Origin: Jannaschia rubra
Lineage (GTDB): Bacteria > Pseudomonadota > Alphaproteobacteria > Rhodobacterales > Rhodobacteraceae
Length of the DNA stretch: 64,000 bases
Assembly (NCBI RefSeq): GCF_001403735.1
Contig: NZ_CXPG01000012.1
Location: 62,001 to 126,000 of the forward strand
Reading direction: 5' to 3'
Part shown: piece by piece, positions 27,709 to 36,148 of the stretch
Position numbering within the stretch: the first letter of the stretch is position 1
How the letters are laid out: each line of letters starts with the position of its first letter
The notes under the pieces: generated by a model
Database searches by the model: none
What the model saw: the letters and a program-made list of their open reading frames with translations, nothing else
Told to the model about the DNA's origin: nothing
Position numbers and translations under genes: made by a program

Positions 27709-28190
27709 TTGCGGGCCTTTCGCAGCAGCATGTCGCGCTTCGTGCGCGACAGGCGGTCGACATACATCCGGCCGTCCAGATGGTCGATCTGATGCTGGAC
27801 CGAGGTGGCGCGCAGCAGGACGAAGTCCTCCTCCCGCGCCGCGCCGTCTTCATCCAGATACGCCACCGTCACCGCTCGCGGCCGCCGGATGCGCGCCGAC
27901 ACGCCCGGCAGGTTGGGAGAGGCTTCGTCGTGCTCGCGCATCTCCGCGCTCGCATGGAGGATCACGGGGTTGGCCAGCCGCGTGACGCCGCGCCCGTCGC
28001 CCGCGTCGACCACCGCCAGACGGCGCATGATGCCCAGTTGCGGCGCGGCGAGGCCCACGCCGGGCATGGCGTGCATCGCCTCGACCATCTCGTTCCAGAT
28101 GGCGCGGACGCCATCGTCCACTGCATCCACCGGCGCGGCGGGGGTCTTCAGACGGGGGTCGGGCCAGCGCAGGAACGCACGGTGGGTCAT
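27699..28190 (-). CDS. Peptide deformylase-like protein, probably catalytically inactive
   Basis: 163 aa with the deformylase fold markers, but two of the key residues are changed. Motif 1 is good (GVGLAAPQ, residues 44-51). Motif 2, normally E-G-C-L-S, reads E-A-S-P-N (89-93), so the metal-binding Cys is Ser91. Motif 3, normally H-E-x-D-H, is HQIDH (133-137), so the catalytic Glu is Gln134. Both metal-binding His are kept. It lies between fmt (ten-base overlap) and an apparently active copy (four-base overlap). Possible roles are a ribosome-binding or regulatory homologue. Confidence 0.85.
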   Translation of the reverse strand: MTHRAFLRWPDPRLKTPAAPVDAVDDGVRAIWNEMVEAMHAMPGVGLAAPQLGIMRRLAVVDAGDGRGVTRLANPVILHASAEMREHDEASPNLPGVSARIRRPRAVTVAYLDEDGAAREEDFVLLRATSVQHQIDHLDGRMYVDRLSRTKRDMLLRKARKCA

Positions 28191-28633
28191 TCCGCCACCT
28201 CCGGCAGGTCGAGGATCAGCACGCCGTCCAGATGGTCGATCTCATGGCACAGACAGGCGGCGGCGAAACCGTCGAACGTCTCGCGCCGCCGTCCCTCGGG
28301 CGCGTCGAAGGCCACGGTCACGCGCGCGGGGCGGGCGATGCGGCGGGGCGTGTCCGGGATGCTGAGGCAGCCTTCGGTGTTCACCTGCCGCCCCTCGCGC
28401 GCCACGACCTGCGGGTTCACGAAGACGCGCGGGTCGGGCAGGCCCTCCTTCCAGCCGGTGTCCATCACGATGAGCCGCAGTGCCACGCCCACCTGCGGCG
28501 CGGCGAGGCCCCGCCCCGGCGCGGCATACATCGTGTCGAGCATGTCGCGCGCCAACACGACGCAATCGCCCGTCACGGGGTCGCAGACCCCCCGCAGCAC
28601 GGGATCGGGATGCAGGACGACGAGCCGGATCAC
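28187..28633 (-). CDS. Peptide deformylase, second copy (short)
   Basis: 148 aa. All three motifs are intact: GRGLAAPQVG (40-49), TEGCLSIP with Cys89, and HEIDH at 130-134. It ends soon after motif 3, so the C-terminal helix of the long form is missing; short type-I/III forms like this exist. Removes the N-formyl group from nascent peptides using Fe or Zn. Start ATG at 28633, 15 bases after the third copy stop and overlapping the inactive copy by four bases. Confidence 0.88.
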   Translation of the reverse strand: MIRLVVLHPDPVLRGVCDPVTGDCVVLARDMLDTMYAAPGRGLAAPQVGVALRLIVMDTGWKEGLPDPRVFVNPQVVAREGRQVNTEGCLSIPDTPRRIARPARVTVAFDAPEGRRRETFDGFAAACLCHEIDHLDGVLILDLPEVAE

Positions 28634-28648
28634 CGCGGCGTGCCCGCG

Positions 28649-29167
28649 TCACCCACGCGCCATCTCGCGCTTGAGCTTGACCATCTTGCGGGTGATCATC
28701 TGGCGGCGCATCGGGCCGATGTGGTCGATGAACAGGATGCCGTTCAGGTGGTCGATCTCGTGCTGGACGCAGGTGGACCAGAGCCCCTCCATGTCCTCCG
28801 TCCGCTCGGCCCCGGTCTCGTCGATCCAGCGCACGGTGACTTCGGCGGGGCGCGTGACCTCGGCGTATTGCTCGGGGATCGACAGGCAGCCTTCCTCGTA
28901 GGTGCTGCTGCGGTCGCCGGCGGCGATCACCTCGGGGTTGAACATCACCAGCGGGCGGGGCGGGGCGCCTTCCTCCTTGACGCAGTCGAGGACGATCAGG
29001 CGTTCCAGCACCCCGACCTGCGGCGCGGCCAGGCCGATGCCCGGCGCGTCGTACATCGTCTCGAGCATGTCGCGGGCCAGCGCGAGGCGGGTGTCCGACA
29101 GGTCGTCCACGGCGGCGGCCACCTGCTTGAGGCGCGGATCGGGGTGAATGAGGATCGGGCGTTTCAT
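28649..29167 (-). CDS. def: Peptide deformylase, main copy
   Basis: 172 aa, standard bacterial type I length. GIGLAAPQVGV (44-54), EEGCLSIPE with Cys94, and QHEIDHLNGILF with His136, Glu137 and His140 are all present. The C-terminal basic helix (RRQMITRKMVKLKREM) that contacts the ribosome is also present, unlike in the shorter neighbour. This copy is the best candidate for the housekeeping enzyme. First of the three def genes and fmt on one transcript, beginning opposite the MalY gene. Confidence 0.95.
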   Translation of the reverse strand: MKRPILIHPDPRLKQVAAAVDDLSDTRLALARDMLETMYDAPGIGLAAPQVGVLERLIVLDCVKEEGAPPRPLVMFNPEVIAAGDRSSTYEEGCLSIPEQYAEVTRPAEVTVRWIDETGAERTEDMEGLWSTCVQHEIDHLNGILFIDHIGPMRRQMITRKMVKLKREMARG

Positions 29168-29250
29168 CGCGGACGATCTAGTCGGGCGGCAGGCGCCTTG
29201 CAACCGGCGGCGCACCGCGTAGGGTCGCCCCACATCCGAGGAGACACGAC

Positions 29251-30435
29251 ATGAACGCCGACCCCCGTTTCGACCAGATCATCGACCGCCGTGGGACGCA
29301 TTGCACCAAGTGGGACATGATGCAGGCCGCCTATGGCGTGCCGGCGGACGAAGGGCTGGCGATGTGGGTGGCCGACATGGACTTCCGCCCGCCGCAATGC
29401 GTGCTCGACGCGGTGCAGGCGCAGGTGGACCACGGGATCATCGGCTACTACGGCGACGACAGGCCCTATCTGGACGCGATCCGGTGGTGGATGAAGACGC
29501 GCCACGGCTGGTCGGTGGATGCGGGCGCCGTCTTCACGACGCACGGGCTGGTGAACGGGACGGCGATGTGCGTCGACACCTGGACCGCGCCGGGCGACGG
29601 GGTGGTGCTGTTCACGCCCGTCTACCACGCCTTCGCGCGCGTCATCAAAGCCGCCGGGCGCCGCGTGATCGAATGCGAGCTGGCCTTCGACGGCACGACC
29701 TATTCCACCGACTTCGACGCCTGGGACGCCCAGGTCGAGGGGTCGGGCGCGAAGATGATGATCCTCTGCTCGCCCCACAACCCCAACGGCCGCGTCTGGA
29801 CGCGCGAGGAGCTGGAAGGATACGCCGCCTTCGCAAGACGCCACGACCTGATCCTGGTCAGCGACGAGATCCATCACGACCTGGTCTATCCTGGCCAGAC
29901 CCACATCCCGATGGCGAACATCGACGGCATCGACGACCGGCTGGTGATGATGACGGCCACGACCAAGACGTTCAACATCGCCGGCTGCCATTCGGGCAAC
30001 GTGATCGTGCCCGACGACAGGCTGCGGGCGCAGTTCGCGGCACGGATGGCGGCGATGGGGATGTCGCCCAATTCCTTTGGCCTGTTCATGGCGACGGCGG
30101 CCTATTCGCCCGAGGGGGCGGCCTGGGTGGACGACCTCATGGTCTATCTCGACGGCAACCGCCGCGTGTTCGATACGGGCATCGATGCCATTCCCGGGGT
30201 GCGGTCGGTGCCGTTGCAGGCGACCTATCTGTCCTGGGTGGATTTCGCGGACACCGGCATGCCGCGGGATGAGTTCACCCGCCGGGTCGAGCAGGACGCC
30301 CGCATCGCCGCCAACCACGGCACCACCTTCGGCAAGGGGGGCGAGTCGTTCCTGCGGTTCAACCTCGCCACCCCGCGCAGCAACGTCGAAGCGGCGGTGG
30401 AGCGGATGCAGAAGGCCTTCGCCGATTTGCAATGA
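29251..30435 (+). CDS. MalY/PatB family PLP-dependent aminotransferase/cystathionine beta-lyase
   Basis: 394 aa, fold-type I PLP enzyme. Opening CTKWDMMQAAYGVPADEGLAMWVADMDFRPP is characteristic of the MalY/PatB group. The PLP Lys is Lys239 in ATTKTFNIAG; the cofactor is also held by SPHNPNGRVWTREEL and the Asp of LILVSDEIHHDLVYPGQTHIPM. Members cleave C-S bonds of cystathionine or related thioethers; transaminase function is also possible. AGGAG lies upstream of the ATG at 29251. It stands alone, divergent from def, with tRNA-His after it. Confidence 0.9.
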   Translation: MNADPRFDQIIDRRGTHCTKWDMMQAAYGVPADEGLAMWVADMDFRPPQCVLDAVQAQVDHGIIGYYGDDRPYLDAIRWWMKTRHGWSVDAGAVFTTHGLVNGTAMCVDTWTAPGDGVVLFTPVYHAFARVIKAAGRRVIECELAFDGTTYSTDFDAWDAQVEGSGAKMMILCSPHNPNGRVWTREELEGYAAFARRHDLILVSDEIHHDLVYPGQTHIPMANIDGIDDRLVMMTATTKTFNIAGCHSGNVIVPDDRLRAQFAARMAAMGMSPNSFGLFMATAAYSPEGAAWVDDLMVYLDGNRRVFDTGIDAIPGVRSVPLQATYLSWVDFADTGMPRDEFTRRVEQDARIAANHGTTFGKGGESFLRFNLATPRSNVEAAVERMQKAFADLQ

Positions 30436-30443
30436 AGGGGGGA

Positions 30444-30520
30444 TGGTACCACCGCCCCGGCTCGAACGGGGGACCTCCTGATCCACAATCAGGCGCTCTA
30501 ACCAACTGAGCTACGGCGGC
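30444..30520 (-). tRNA. tRNA-His (GTG anticodon)
   Basis: 77 bases on the minus strand, folding as a full cloverleaf: acceptor GCCGCCG with CGGUGGU, D-arm GCUC-GAGC, anticodon stem CCUGA-UCAGG with loop UUGUGGA (anticodon GUG), and T-arm CCCCG-CGGGG with UUCGAGC. CCA is encoded at 30444-30446. The discriminator is A and the base before position 1 is U, so the usual bacterial G-1:C73 pair is not encoded, as is typical of alphaproteobacteria. Confidence 0.95.
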
Positions 30521-30639
30521 ACTCGGGGCGCGTTTAGCGCCCGTGCGCGCGGCGCGCAAGTCGGTCGTCCCCGGATTCGGGGAGAAAGCGCCCCTCTGTC
30601 GGCCTTGCGCGGTGCGTGGGCGGGGGCTAGACGATCCGC

Positions 30640-30828
30640 ATGGGTATCAACGACCAGTCCGACGCCGAGGCGAACCTGCAGATCGCGCCGACCGATCAGG
30701 GGATGGTGCGTCTTTTCGTCGAGAGCAACGGCGTCGAGATCCCCATGGATTTCGCGCCTGAGGACGCGCTGGAGATCGCCGAGGAAATCCGCGCCGCCGC
30801 CATGATGATCGGCACGCGCAAGCCCTGA
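30640..30828 (+). CDS. DUF6324 family small protein
   Basis: 62 aa, acidic and soluble. MGINDQSDAEANLQIAPTD begins it and ESNGVEIPMDFAPEDALEIAEEIRAAA dominates the C-terminal half. I recognise it as a small conserved protein of Rhodobacteraceae; no function is known. Weak Shine-Dalgarno only. It stands alone between tRNA-His and mmcB and converges on mmcB with five bases between the stops. Confidence 0.72.
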   Translation: MGINDQSDAEANLQIAPTDQGMVRLFVESNGVEIPMDFAPEDALEIAEEIRAAAMMIGTRKP

Positions 30829-30833
30829 CCCCG

Positions 30834-31280
30834 TCAGGCGATGGACATGGGATCCCGCAGCACCTGAAGCCGCATCGCCGCCGCCCGCGCGAAGCGCAGC
30901 GTCAGCGCCTTGCGGCGTGCGGGGGCGAGGGGCGTCGCCTCGGGCATCCGCACGATGTCGGCGCCGAACGGATCGGCCAGGATCAGCCCCGTGTCGGGCG
31001 GCAGAAGATCGACCGGAAAGGCGGCGTCCACGGCCCAGAAGTAGCGGTCGGACCATTCGAGGTATCCCTGCCACTTGCAGTCGGAGGCGAAGTCGGCGCG
31101 GCTCGACTTGCATTCCACGATCCAGACCTCGCCCCTGGGACCCATCGCCATGACGTCCACGCGCTTGCCGCGTTCGGGCGAGAACTCCTCCAGGCACATG
31201 AAGTCGCGGTCGCGCAGGTGGCGGGCCACGCCGCGGGCGAGAAGCTGTCCGGGGGTGAGGGATGGGCTGTCGCTGGTCAT
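30834..31280 (-). CDS. mmcB: MmcB family DNA repair protein
   Basis: 148 aa, PD-(D/E)xK-like fold. RGKRVDVMAMGPRGEVWIVECKSSRADFASD contains the D-x(n)-E-x-K nuclease-type motif (Asp of VDVM, E-C-K). KWQGYLEWSDRYFWAVDAAFPVDLLP continues the conserved core. The Caulobacter homologue is reported to assist translesion polymerase ImuBC in the mitomycin response. No LexA-type box is evident upstream; a 16-base palindrome lies 190 bases upstream at 31470. Confidence 0.85.
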   Translation of the reverse strand: MTSDSPSLTPGQLLARGVARHLRDRDFMCLEEFSPERGKRVDVMAMGPRGEVWIVECKSSRADFASDCKWQGYLEWSDRYFWAVDAAFPVDLLPPDTGLILADPFGADIVRMPEATPLAPARRKALTLRFARAAAMRLQVLRDPMSIA

Positions 31281-31469
31281 CGCGCGGTCTGTGAATGAAA
31301 GGTGAACAAAAGTCCAGAGGCCGGGGTCTTGCCCGATGCATCGCCGACGCCTATCTGGGTCGAAGCGGTGCTTCTGTGCTTCCCGTCACCTGGGACATAA
31401 TTCCAGTGGCCTTAAGCAATTCCGAGGGAGCTGGCTCTGATGCGGCCCTGGTCGCGTTACCTGGCGCCC

Positions 31470-31485
31470 ACCTGTATATACAGGT
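31470..31485. promoter_or_regulatory. 16-bp perfect palindrome ACCTGTATATACAGGT
   Basis: The sequence equals its own reverse complement. It lies in the 276-base gap between mmcB and the hydrolase gene, which holds no gene. Half-sites ACCTGT and ACAGGT resemble those of LuxR-type boxes, but the full lux box is 20 bases, so the spacing does not fit. A dimeric regulator site is likely; which one is unknown. Confidence 0.45.
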
Positions 31486-31527
31486 CCTCGGGAATACATG
31501 TTCCGACGGTTGCCACGGTTCGCCGCA

Positions 31528-31554
31528 GGGCCCGGCCCCACAAGGGTCGGGCCC
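31528..31554. terminator. Strong hairpin downstream of the hydrolase gene
   Basis: Arms 31528-31538 (GGGCCCGGCCC) and 31544-31554 (GGGTCGGGCCC) pair over 11 positions with one G-U pair on the plus strand, around a five-base loop. It is two bases from the stop of the minus-strand hydrolase gene at 31557. There is no T-tract on the minus strand. Confidence 0.45.
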
Positions 31555-31556
31555 GC

Positions 31557-32279
31557 CTATTTCCAGAACGCCTCCAGCATTTCGGCCAACGCGGGCGCGT
31601 CGGTCATCGGGATCATGTGCCCCTGCCCCAGCCGCCGGATGCGCGCGCCGGCGAGACGGTCGGCGAGGCCCTTCGCGATGGCATCGGTGATGGCGGGCGG
31701 GTCCGTCCGCGTCACGATGAGGACGGGCGGCGGCGCGGCGGGCAGGCGCGACAGCAGGCCGTCCGCGTCGCCGGTGATGCCCGGTCCGCTGGCCGCGACC
31801 AGGTGGATGCGGTCGCGGATGGCGACGCGCTGGCGTTCGGGCATGGCGTCCCAGCCGCGCCCATCGCCCCACATGGCGGTGAAGCCGCGCGCCGCGTCGT
31901 CGCGTGCGCCCCGCGCCAGGTCGGCGTGGAACGGCGCGGTGCGGTCGCGTTCCGCCGCCTGAAGGGCGGGCGGGGCGGCGGCGAACATCACCGGCTCGAT
32001 CAGGGTGAGGCTGCGGACACGGGCCGGATGGTCGGCCAGCAGGCGCAGGGCGAGACAGCCGCCGAAGCTGTGGCCCACGACGTCGAACCGCCCTGCGGGG
32101 GCCGCCGCCATGGCGAGGTCCAGCGCCTGATCCATGAAGTCGCCGCCGTCCCAGTCGGGCGCGCGCCCGTGGCCTGGCAGGTCGGGACAGGCGAGCCGCG
32201 CGTGGGGCAGCGCCGCCGCGACCCCGCGCCACGCCGCCCCGGAAGCCAGCATGCAGTGCAGCGCGAGGACGTCCCTCAT
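31557..32279 (-). CDS. Alpha/beta hydrolase
   Basis: 240 aa, alpha/beta-hydrolase fold. Oxyanion region LHCMLASGAAW, nucleophile Ser71 in VVGHSFGGCLALRLL, acid Asp in VLIVTRTDPPAITDA and the His in LGQGHMIPMTDAP complete a catalytic triad. CPDLPGHGRAPDW is the usual D-L-P-G-H-G strand. No signal peptide. The start overlaps the isomerase gene stop by four bases, so both are cotranscribed. Substrate unknown. Confidence 0.85.
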   Translation of the reverse strand: MRDVLALHCMLASGAAWRGVAAALPHARLACPDLPGHGRAPDWDGGDFMDQALDLAMAAAPAGRFDVVGHSFGGCLALRLLADHPARVRSLTLIEPVMFAAAPPALQAAERDRTAPFHADLARGARDDAARGFTAMWGDGRGWDAMPERQRVAIRDRIHLVAASGPGITGDADGLLSRLPAAPPPVLIVTRTDPPAITDAIAKGLADRLAGARIRRLGQGHMIPMTDAPALAEMLEAFWK

Positions 32280-32863
32280 GCCGAAAGGAACGCGTCCAGA
32301 TCGTCGATCCGGTCCTGGCCCCAGAACCGCTCGCCCCCGGCGATGAAGAAGGGCGCCCCGAAGACGCCCGCCTGCACCGCCTGTTCGAGGTTGCGGGCGT
32401 ATGTTTCCGCCCCCTCCATCATGCCGGCGTTGACCAGCGCGCGGTCGAACCCCGCGGCCCCGAGGCAGTCGGCGATGACCTCGTCCTGCGAGATGTCGCG
32501 CTCCTCGGCCCAGCAGGCGCGGGTGAGGCCCGCGACGAGCGCGGCGATGTCGCCCGAGCCGTCGCGCGCGGCGGCGATGATGGCATAGGACGAGGGGGCG
32601 GGGTTCACCGGCCAATGCGCCGGGCGGACGTTGATCGGCATCCCGAGCTTGTCGGCGGTGCGGCGCAACTCGATCAGGCGGTATTCCTTGCGGCTGTCGT
32701 GGCGGTCGGCGGGGGCGGTGCCGCCGGTGCGCGCGAAAAGCGCGAGGATGTCGAGCGGGCGATAGGTCAGCGTGGCCCCGTGGCGCGCCGCCACCTCGGC
32801 CGGGCGGGTGCCGGCGAGATAGGTGTAGGGCGAGATCGTGGCGAAGTAATAGTCGATGTTCAT
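32276..32863 (-). CDS. 2-hydroxychromene-2-carboxylate isomerase (DsbA-family, GST kappa-like)
   Basis: 195 aa. MNIDYYFATISPYTYLAG carries Ser11, which in family enzymes activates glutathione. PINVRPAHWPVNPAPSSYAI and the C-terminal QAGVFGAPFFIAGGERFWGQDRIDDL are typical. In naphthalene catabolism it isomerises hydroxychromene carboxylate, but no aromatic-degradation genes are near, so the true substrate is open. Operon with the downstream hydrolase. An in-frame upstream extension to 33148 has no family similarity and is disregarded. Confidence 0.88.
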   Translation of the reverse strand: MNIDYYFATISPYTYLAGTRPAEVAARHGATLTYRPLDILALFARTGGTAPADRHDSRKEYRLIELRRTADKLGMPINVRPAHWPVNPAPSSYAIIAAARDGSGDIAALVAGLTRACWAEERDISQDEVIADCLGAAGFDRALVNAGMMEGAETYARNLEQAVQAGVFGAPFFIAGGERFWGQDRIDDLDAFLSA

Positions 32864-33017
32864 GGTCGGACCCCGGCGGATGGCTGCTGCCCCACCGGCG
32901 TAGCGGCCCCGCGGCACGGGCGCAACGGATCGCGGCGGACGGGCCAAGGCGCTTCCCCCGGGGGCGGGCACGGTGCTACGCCCCCCGCATCGCCCGAGAC
33001 GATTCGCGAGGACCCCG

Positions 33018-34043
33018 ATGCCCAGCCCCGATCCCAAGATCATCTCAGGCAATGCGAACAGATCGCTCGCCAAGGCCATCACCCGGCGGATGTCGATGCA
33101 CCGGGGCGTGCGGACCAACCTGGTGGACGCGCGCGTCGAGCGGTTCAACGATCAGGAGATCTTCGTCGAGGTCTTCGAGAACGTGCGCGGCGAGGACATG
33201 TTCATCGTCCAGTCGACGTCGAACCCGGCGAACGACAACCTGATGGAACTGCTCATCATCTCGGACGCGCTGCGCCGGTCGTCGGCCAGCCGCATCACCG
33301 CCGTGATTCCTTATTTCGGCTATGCCCGGCAGGATCGCCGCACCAAGGCACGCACCCCGATCAGCGCCAAGCTGGTCGCCAACCTGATCGCCAATTCCGG
33401 CATCGAGCGGGTGCTGACGATGGACCTGCACGCCGCGCAGATCCAGGGGTTCTTCGACATCCCGGTGGACAACCTCTATGCCTCGCCCATCTTCGCGCTG
33501 GACATCATGCACCATTTCAGGGGGCAGATGGACGACGTGATGATCGTCTCGCCCGACGTGGGCGGCGTGGCCCGCGCGCGGGAGCTGGCGCAGCGGATCG
33601 ACGCGCCCCTTTCGATCGTCGACAAGCGGCGCGAAAAGGCGGGCGAAGTGTCCGAGATGACCATCATCGGCGACGTCGCGGGCAAGAAGGTCATCATCGT
33701 GGACGACATCTGCGACACCGCCGGGACGCTGTGCAAGGCGGCCGAGGTGCTGGCCGAGGCGGGCGCGACCGAGGTTCACGCCTATATCACCCACGGCGTC
33801 CTGTCGGGCCCTGCGGTCGAGCGGATCACCAACTCGCGCCTCAAATCGCTGGTCATCACCGATTCCATCGAGCCGCCGCAGCCGGTGCAGGACTGCGCCA
33901 ACATCCGCATCGTGCCCATCGCGCCCATGCTGACGCAGGCGATCCTGAACATCTGGAACGGCACCTCAGTCTCGTCGCTGTTCGACACCGCGACGCTGGA
34001 GCCGATCTACGAGCCGCTCTATCCCGGTCTGGCCTTCGCCTGA
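33018..34043 (+). CDS. prs: Ribose-phosphate pyrophosphokinase
   Basis: 341 aa, about 25 longer than E. coli Prs, mostly at internal and end loops. [59 protein letters not shown] (ATP-binding flexible region) and the PRPP loop [18 protein letters not shown] are clear. [18 protein letters not shown] is the PRPP synthase signature. Makes PRPP from ribose 5-phosphate and ATP for nucleotide, His and Trp synthesis. The THUMP methyltransferase starts 16 bases after its stop. Confidence 0.96.
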   Translation: MPSPDPKIISGNANRSLAKAITRRMSMHRGVRTNLVDARVERFNDQEIFVEVFENVRGEDMFIVQSTSNPANDNLMELLIISDALRRSSASRITAVIPYFGYARQDRRTKARTPISAKLVANLIANSGIERVLTMDLHAAQIQGFFDIPVDNLYASPIFALDIMHHFRGQMDDVMIVSPDVGGVARARELAQRIDAPLSIVDKRREKAGEVSEMTIIGDVAGKKVIIVDDICDTAGTLCKAAEVLAEAGATEVHAYITHGVLSGPAVERITNSRLKSLVITDSIEPPQPVQDCANIRIVPIAPMLTQAILNIWNGTSVSSLFDTATLEPIYEPLYPGLAFA

Positions 34044-34059
34044 CGGCGGCGGGCCGGCG

Positions 34060-35169
34060 ATGGAGCGTTTCGAGATCTTCCTGACGTGCCCCCCGGGGCT
34101 GGAGCCCGCGCTGGCGGAGGAGGCCGCGGCGGCCGGCTTCGACGCGCCCTGCGCGGTGCCGGGCGGGGTGACGGTCGAAGGCGGCTGGCCCGAGGTCTGG
34201 CGCGCGAACCTGGTGCTGCGGGGGGCCACACGGGTGCTGGCGCGGATCGGGGAGTTCCGGGCGTTTCACCTCGCCCAGCTCGACAAGAGGGCGCGGAAGT
34301 TTCCCTGGGGCGAGGTGCTGCGGACGGATGTGCCGGTGCGCGTCGAGGTGGCGACGAACCGGAAGTCGAAGATCTATCACGCGGGTGCCGCGCAGCAGCG
34401 GATCGAGACCGCGCTGACCGAAGGCGCGGGGATTGCGGTGGCCGCCGATGCGCCCGTCACGCTGCGCGCGCGGATCGACGACAACCTCGTGGTGCTGTCG
34501 GTCGATACCTCGGGCGGAAGCCTGCACAAGCGCGGCCACAAGGAAGCCGTGGGCCGCGCCCCCCTGCGCGAGACCATGGCCGCGCTGTTCCTGCGGCAAT
34601 GCCGGTTCGACGGGTCGGAGCCGGTGCTGGACCCGATGTGCGGATCGGGCACCTTCGTCATCGAGGCGGCGGAGATCGCGGCCGGGTTGATGCCGGGCCG
34701 CGACCGGGCCTTCGCCTTCGAGCGGCTGACGACGTTCGACGCGGAAGCCTGGGCCGCGATGCGGGCGGCGGCCCCCCGCCCCCTGCCCGACCTGCGGTTC
34801 CACGGGTCCGACCGCGACGCGGGCGCCTTCGGTGCCGCGCGCGCCAATGCCGAGCGCGCGGGCGTGGGCGCGCTGGTCGAGTTCCGCAAATGCGCGATCA
34901 GCGACATCGCGCGGCCCGCGGGGCCGCCGGGGCTGGTCATCGTGAACCCGCCCTATGGCACGCGGGTAGGCGCGAAGAAGCCGCTCTACGGTCTGCACGG
35001 CGCATTGGGGCAGGTGCTGCGGGAGCGGTTCGGCGGCTGGCGCGTGGGCCTGATCACGACGGAGGCCGATCTGGCCAAGGCGACCGGCCTGCCATGGCTG
35101 CCCCCCGGCCCGCCGGTCCCGCACGGGGGCCTGCGGGTGAAGCTCTGGCGGACGAACCCCCTGCGGTAA
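34060..35169 (+). CDS. THUMP-domain class I SAM-dependent RNA methyltransferase (RlmL/YpsC-like)
   Basis: 369 aa. An N-terminal THUMP region of about 160 residues contains TCPPGLEPALAEEAAAAGF and VEVATNRKSKIYH. The methyltransferase domain begins GRAPLRETMAALFLR, with the SAM motif PVLDPMCGSGTFVIEAAEIA and the catalytic motif IVNPPYGTRVGAKKPLYGLH. This is the plan of RlmL-N/YpsC enzymes that form m2G in 23S rRNA, without the second RlmK half. Follows prs closely and is probably cotranscribed. Confidence 0.88.
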   Translation: MERFEIFLTCPPGLEPALAEEAAAAGFDAPCAVPGGVTVEGGWPEVWRANLVLRGATRVLARIGEFRAFHLAQLDKRARKFPWGEVLRTDVPVRVEVATNRKSKIYHAGAAQQRIETALTEGAGIAVAADAPVTLRARIDDNLVVLSVDTSGGSLHKRGHKEAVGRAPLRETMAALFLRQCRFDGSEPVLDPMCGSGTFVIEAAEIAAGLMPGRDRAFAFERLTTFDAEAWAAMRAAAPRPLPDLRFHGSDRDAGAFGAARANAERAGVGALVEFRKCAISDIARPAGPPGLVIVNPPYGTRVGAKKPLYGLHGALGQVLRERFGGWRVGLITTEADLAKATGLPWLPPGPPVPHGGLRVKLWRTNPLR

Positions 35170-35259
35170 CGCCGCCCTGCGTGACAAAGTCACCGACACC
35201 GGAAAGCCCCCTGCGCTAGGACCGTTCGACCACGTCCCCCCGAGCCGCAGGAGAGCGCC

Positions 35260-36141
35260 ATGACCTATCCCATCGACATGTCGGTCCACCCCGACGTCTC
35301 GGCCCATTTCGACGAGGCCACCAATACCATCAGCTGTATCGTCAAGGATCCGGCGAGCGACCATTGCGCCGTCGTCGACAGCGTCATGGACATCGACTAT
35401 GCCGCCGGGCGCATCACCTATGACCATGCCGACCGCCTGATCGCCGAGATCGAGGCGCGCGGCCTGACGCTGGACTGGATCATCGAGACCCATGTCCACG
35501 CCGACCACCTGAGCGCCGCGCCCTACATCCAGGAGCGGCTGGGCGGTCGGATCGGCGTGGGCGAGAAGATCATGGTGGTGCAGGAGACCTTCGGCAAGAT
35601 CTTCAACGAGGGCACCGAGTTCCAGCGCGACGGCAGCCAGTTCGACGCGCTGTTCAAGGATGGAGACACCTACAAGGTGGGCGAGATGGCGTGCTTCGCG
35701 ATCTACACCCCCGGCCACACCCCTGCCTGCATGGTGCATGTCATGGGCGACGCGGCTTTCGTGGGCGACACGCTGTTCATGCCCGACGGCGGCTCGGCGC
35801 GGGCGGATTTTCCCGGCGGCGATGCGGGCGAGCTTTACGACAGCATCCAGAAGGTGCTGGCCCTGCCCGACGAGATGCGGCTGTTCATGTGCCACGACTA
35901 CGGCCCCGACGGGCGCGACATCGCCTGGGAAACGACGGTGGCCGAGGAAAGGGCCCACAACATCCATGTGGGCGGCGGCAAGACGCGGGAGGAGTTCATC
36001 CGCTTCCGCACCGATCGCGACGCGACGCTGGCAATGCCGAAGCTCATCATTCCGTCGCTTCAGGTGAACATGCGGGCGGGCGAACTGCCGCGCGACGCGG
36101 ACGGCCGGCCGATGCTGAAGGTGCCGGTGAACGGTCTCTGA
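35260..36141 (+). CDS. MBL-fold metallohydrolase, persulfide-dioxygenase (ETHE1/Blh)-like
   Basis: 293 aa. The metal-binding motif T-H-V-H-A-D-H-L is at about residues 76-83; other ligands are in TPGHTPACMVH, FVGDTLF and LFMCHDYGPDGRD. FMCHDYGPDGR and the HNIHVGGGKTREEFIRFRT tail are typical of the bacterial Blh/ETHE1 group. Family enzymes use iron to oxidise glutathione persulfide to sulfite. It opens a five-gene sulfur operon and has AGGAGAG before the ATG. A GTGAC-AAA-GTCAC repeat lies at 35181-35193 in the leader. No BigR-type regulator gene is adjacent. Confidence 0.88.
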   Translation: MTYPIDMSVHPDVSAHFDEATNTISCIVKDPASDHCAVVDSVMDIDYAAGRITYDHADRLIAEIEARGLTLDWIIETHVHADHLSAAPYIQERLGGRIGVGEKIMVVQETFGKIFNEGTEFQRDGSQFDALFKDGDTYKVGEMACFAIYTPGHTPACMVHVMGDAAFVGDTLFMPDGGSARADFPGGDAGELYDSIQKVLALPDEMRLFMCHDYGPDGRDIAWETTVAEERAHNIHVGGGKTREEFIRFRTDRDATLAMPKLIIPSLQVNMRAGELPRDADGRPMLKVPVNGL

Positions 36142-36148
36142 GCGAAGG

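Noticed and set aside
31470-31485. Quorum-sensing lux box
   Set aside because: Half-sites agree, but the total length is 16 and not 20 bases, and no luxI or luxR gene is in the window. Kept only as an unassigned palindrome.
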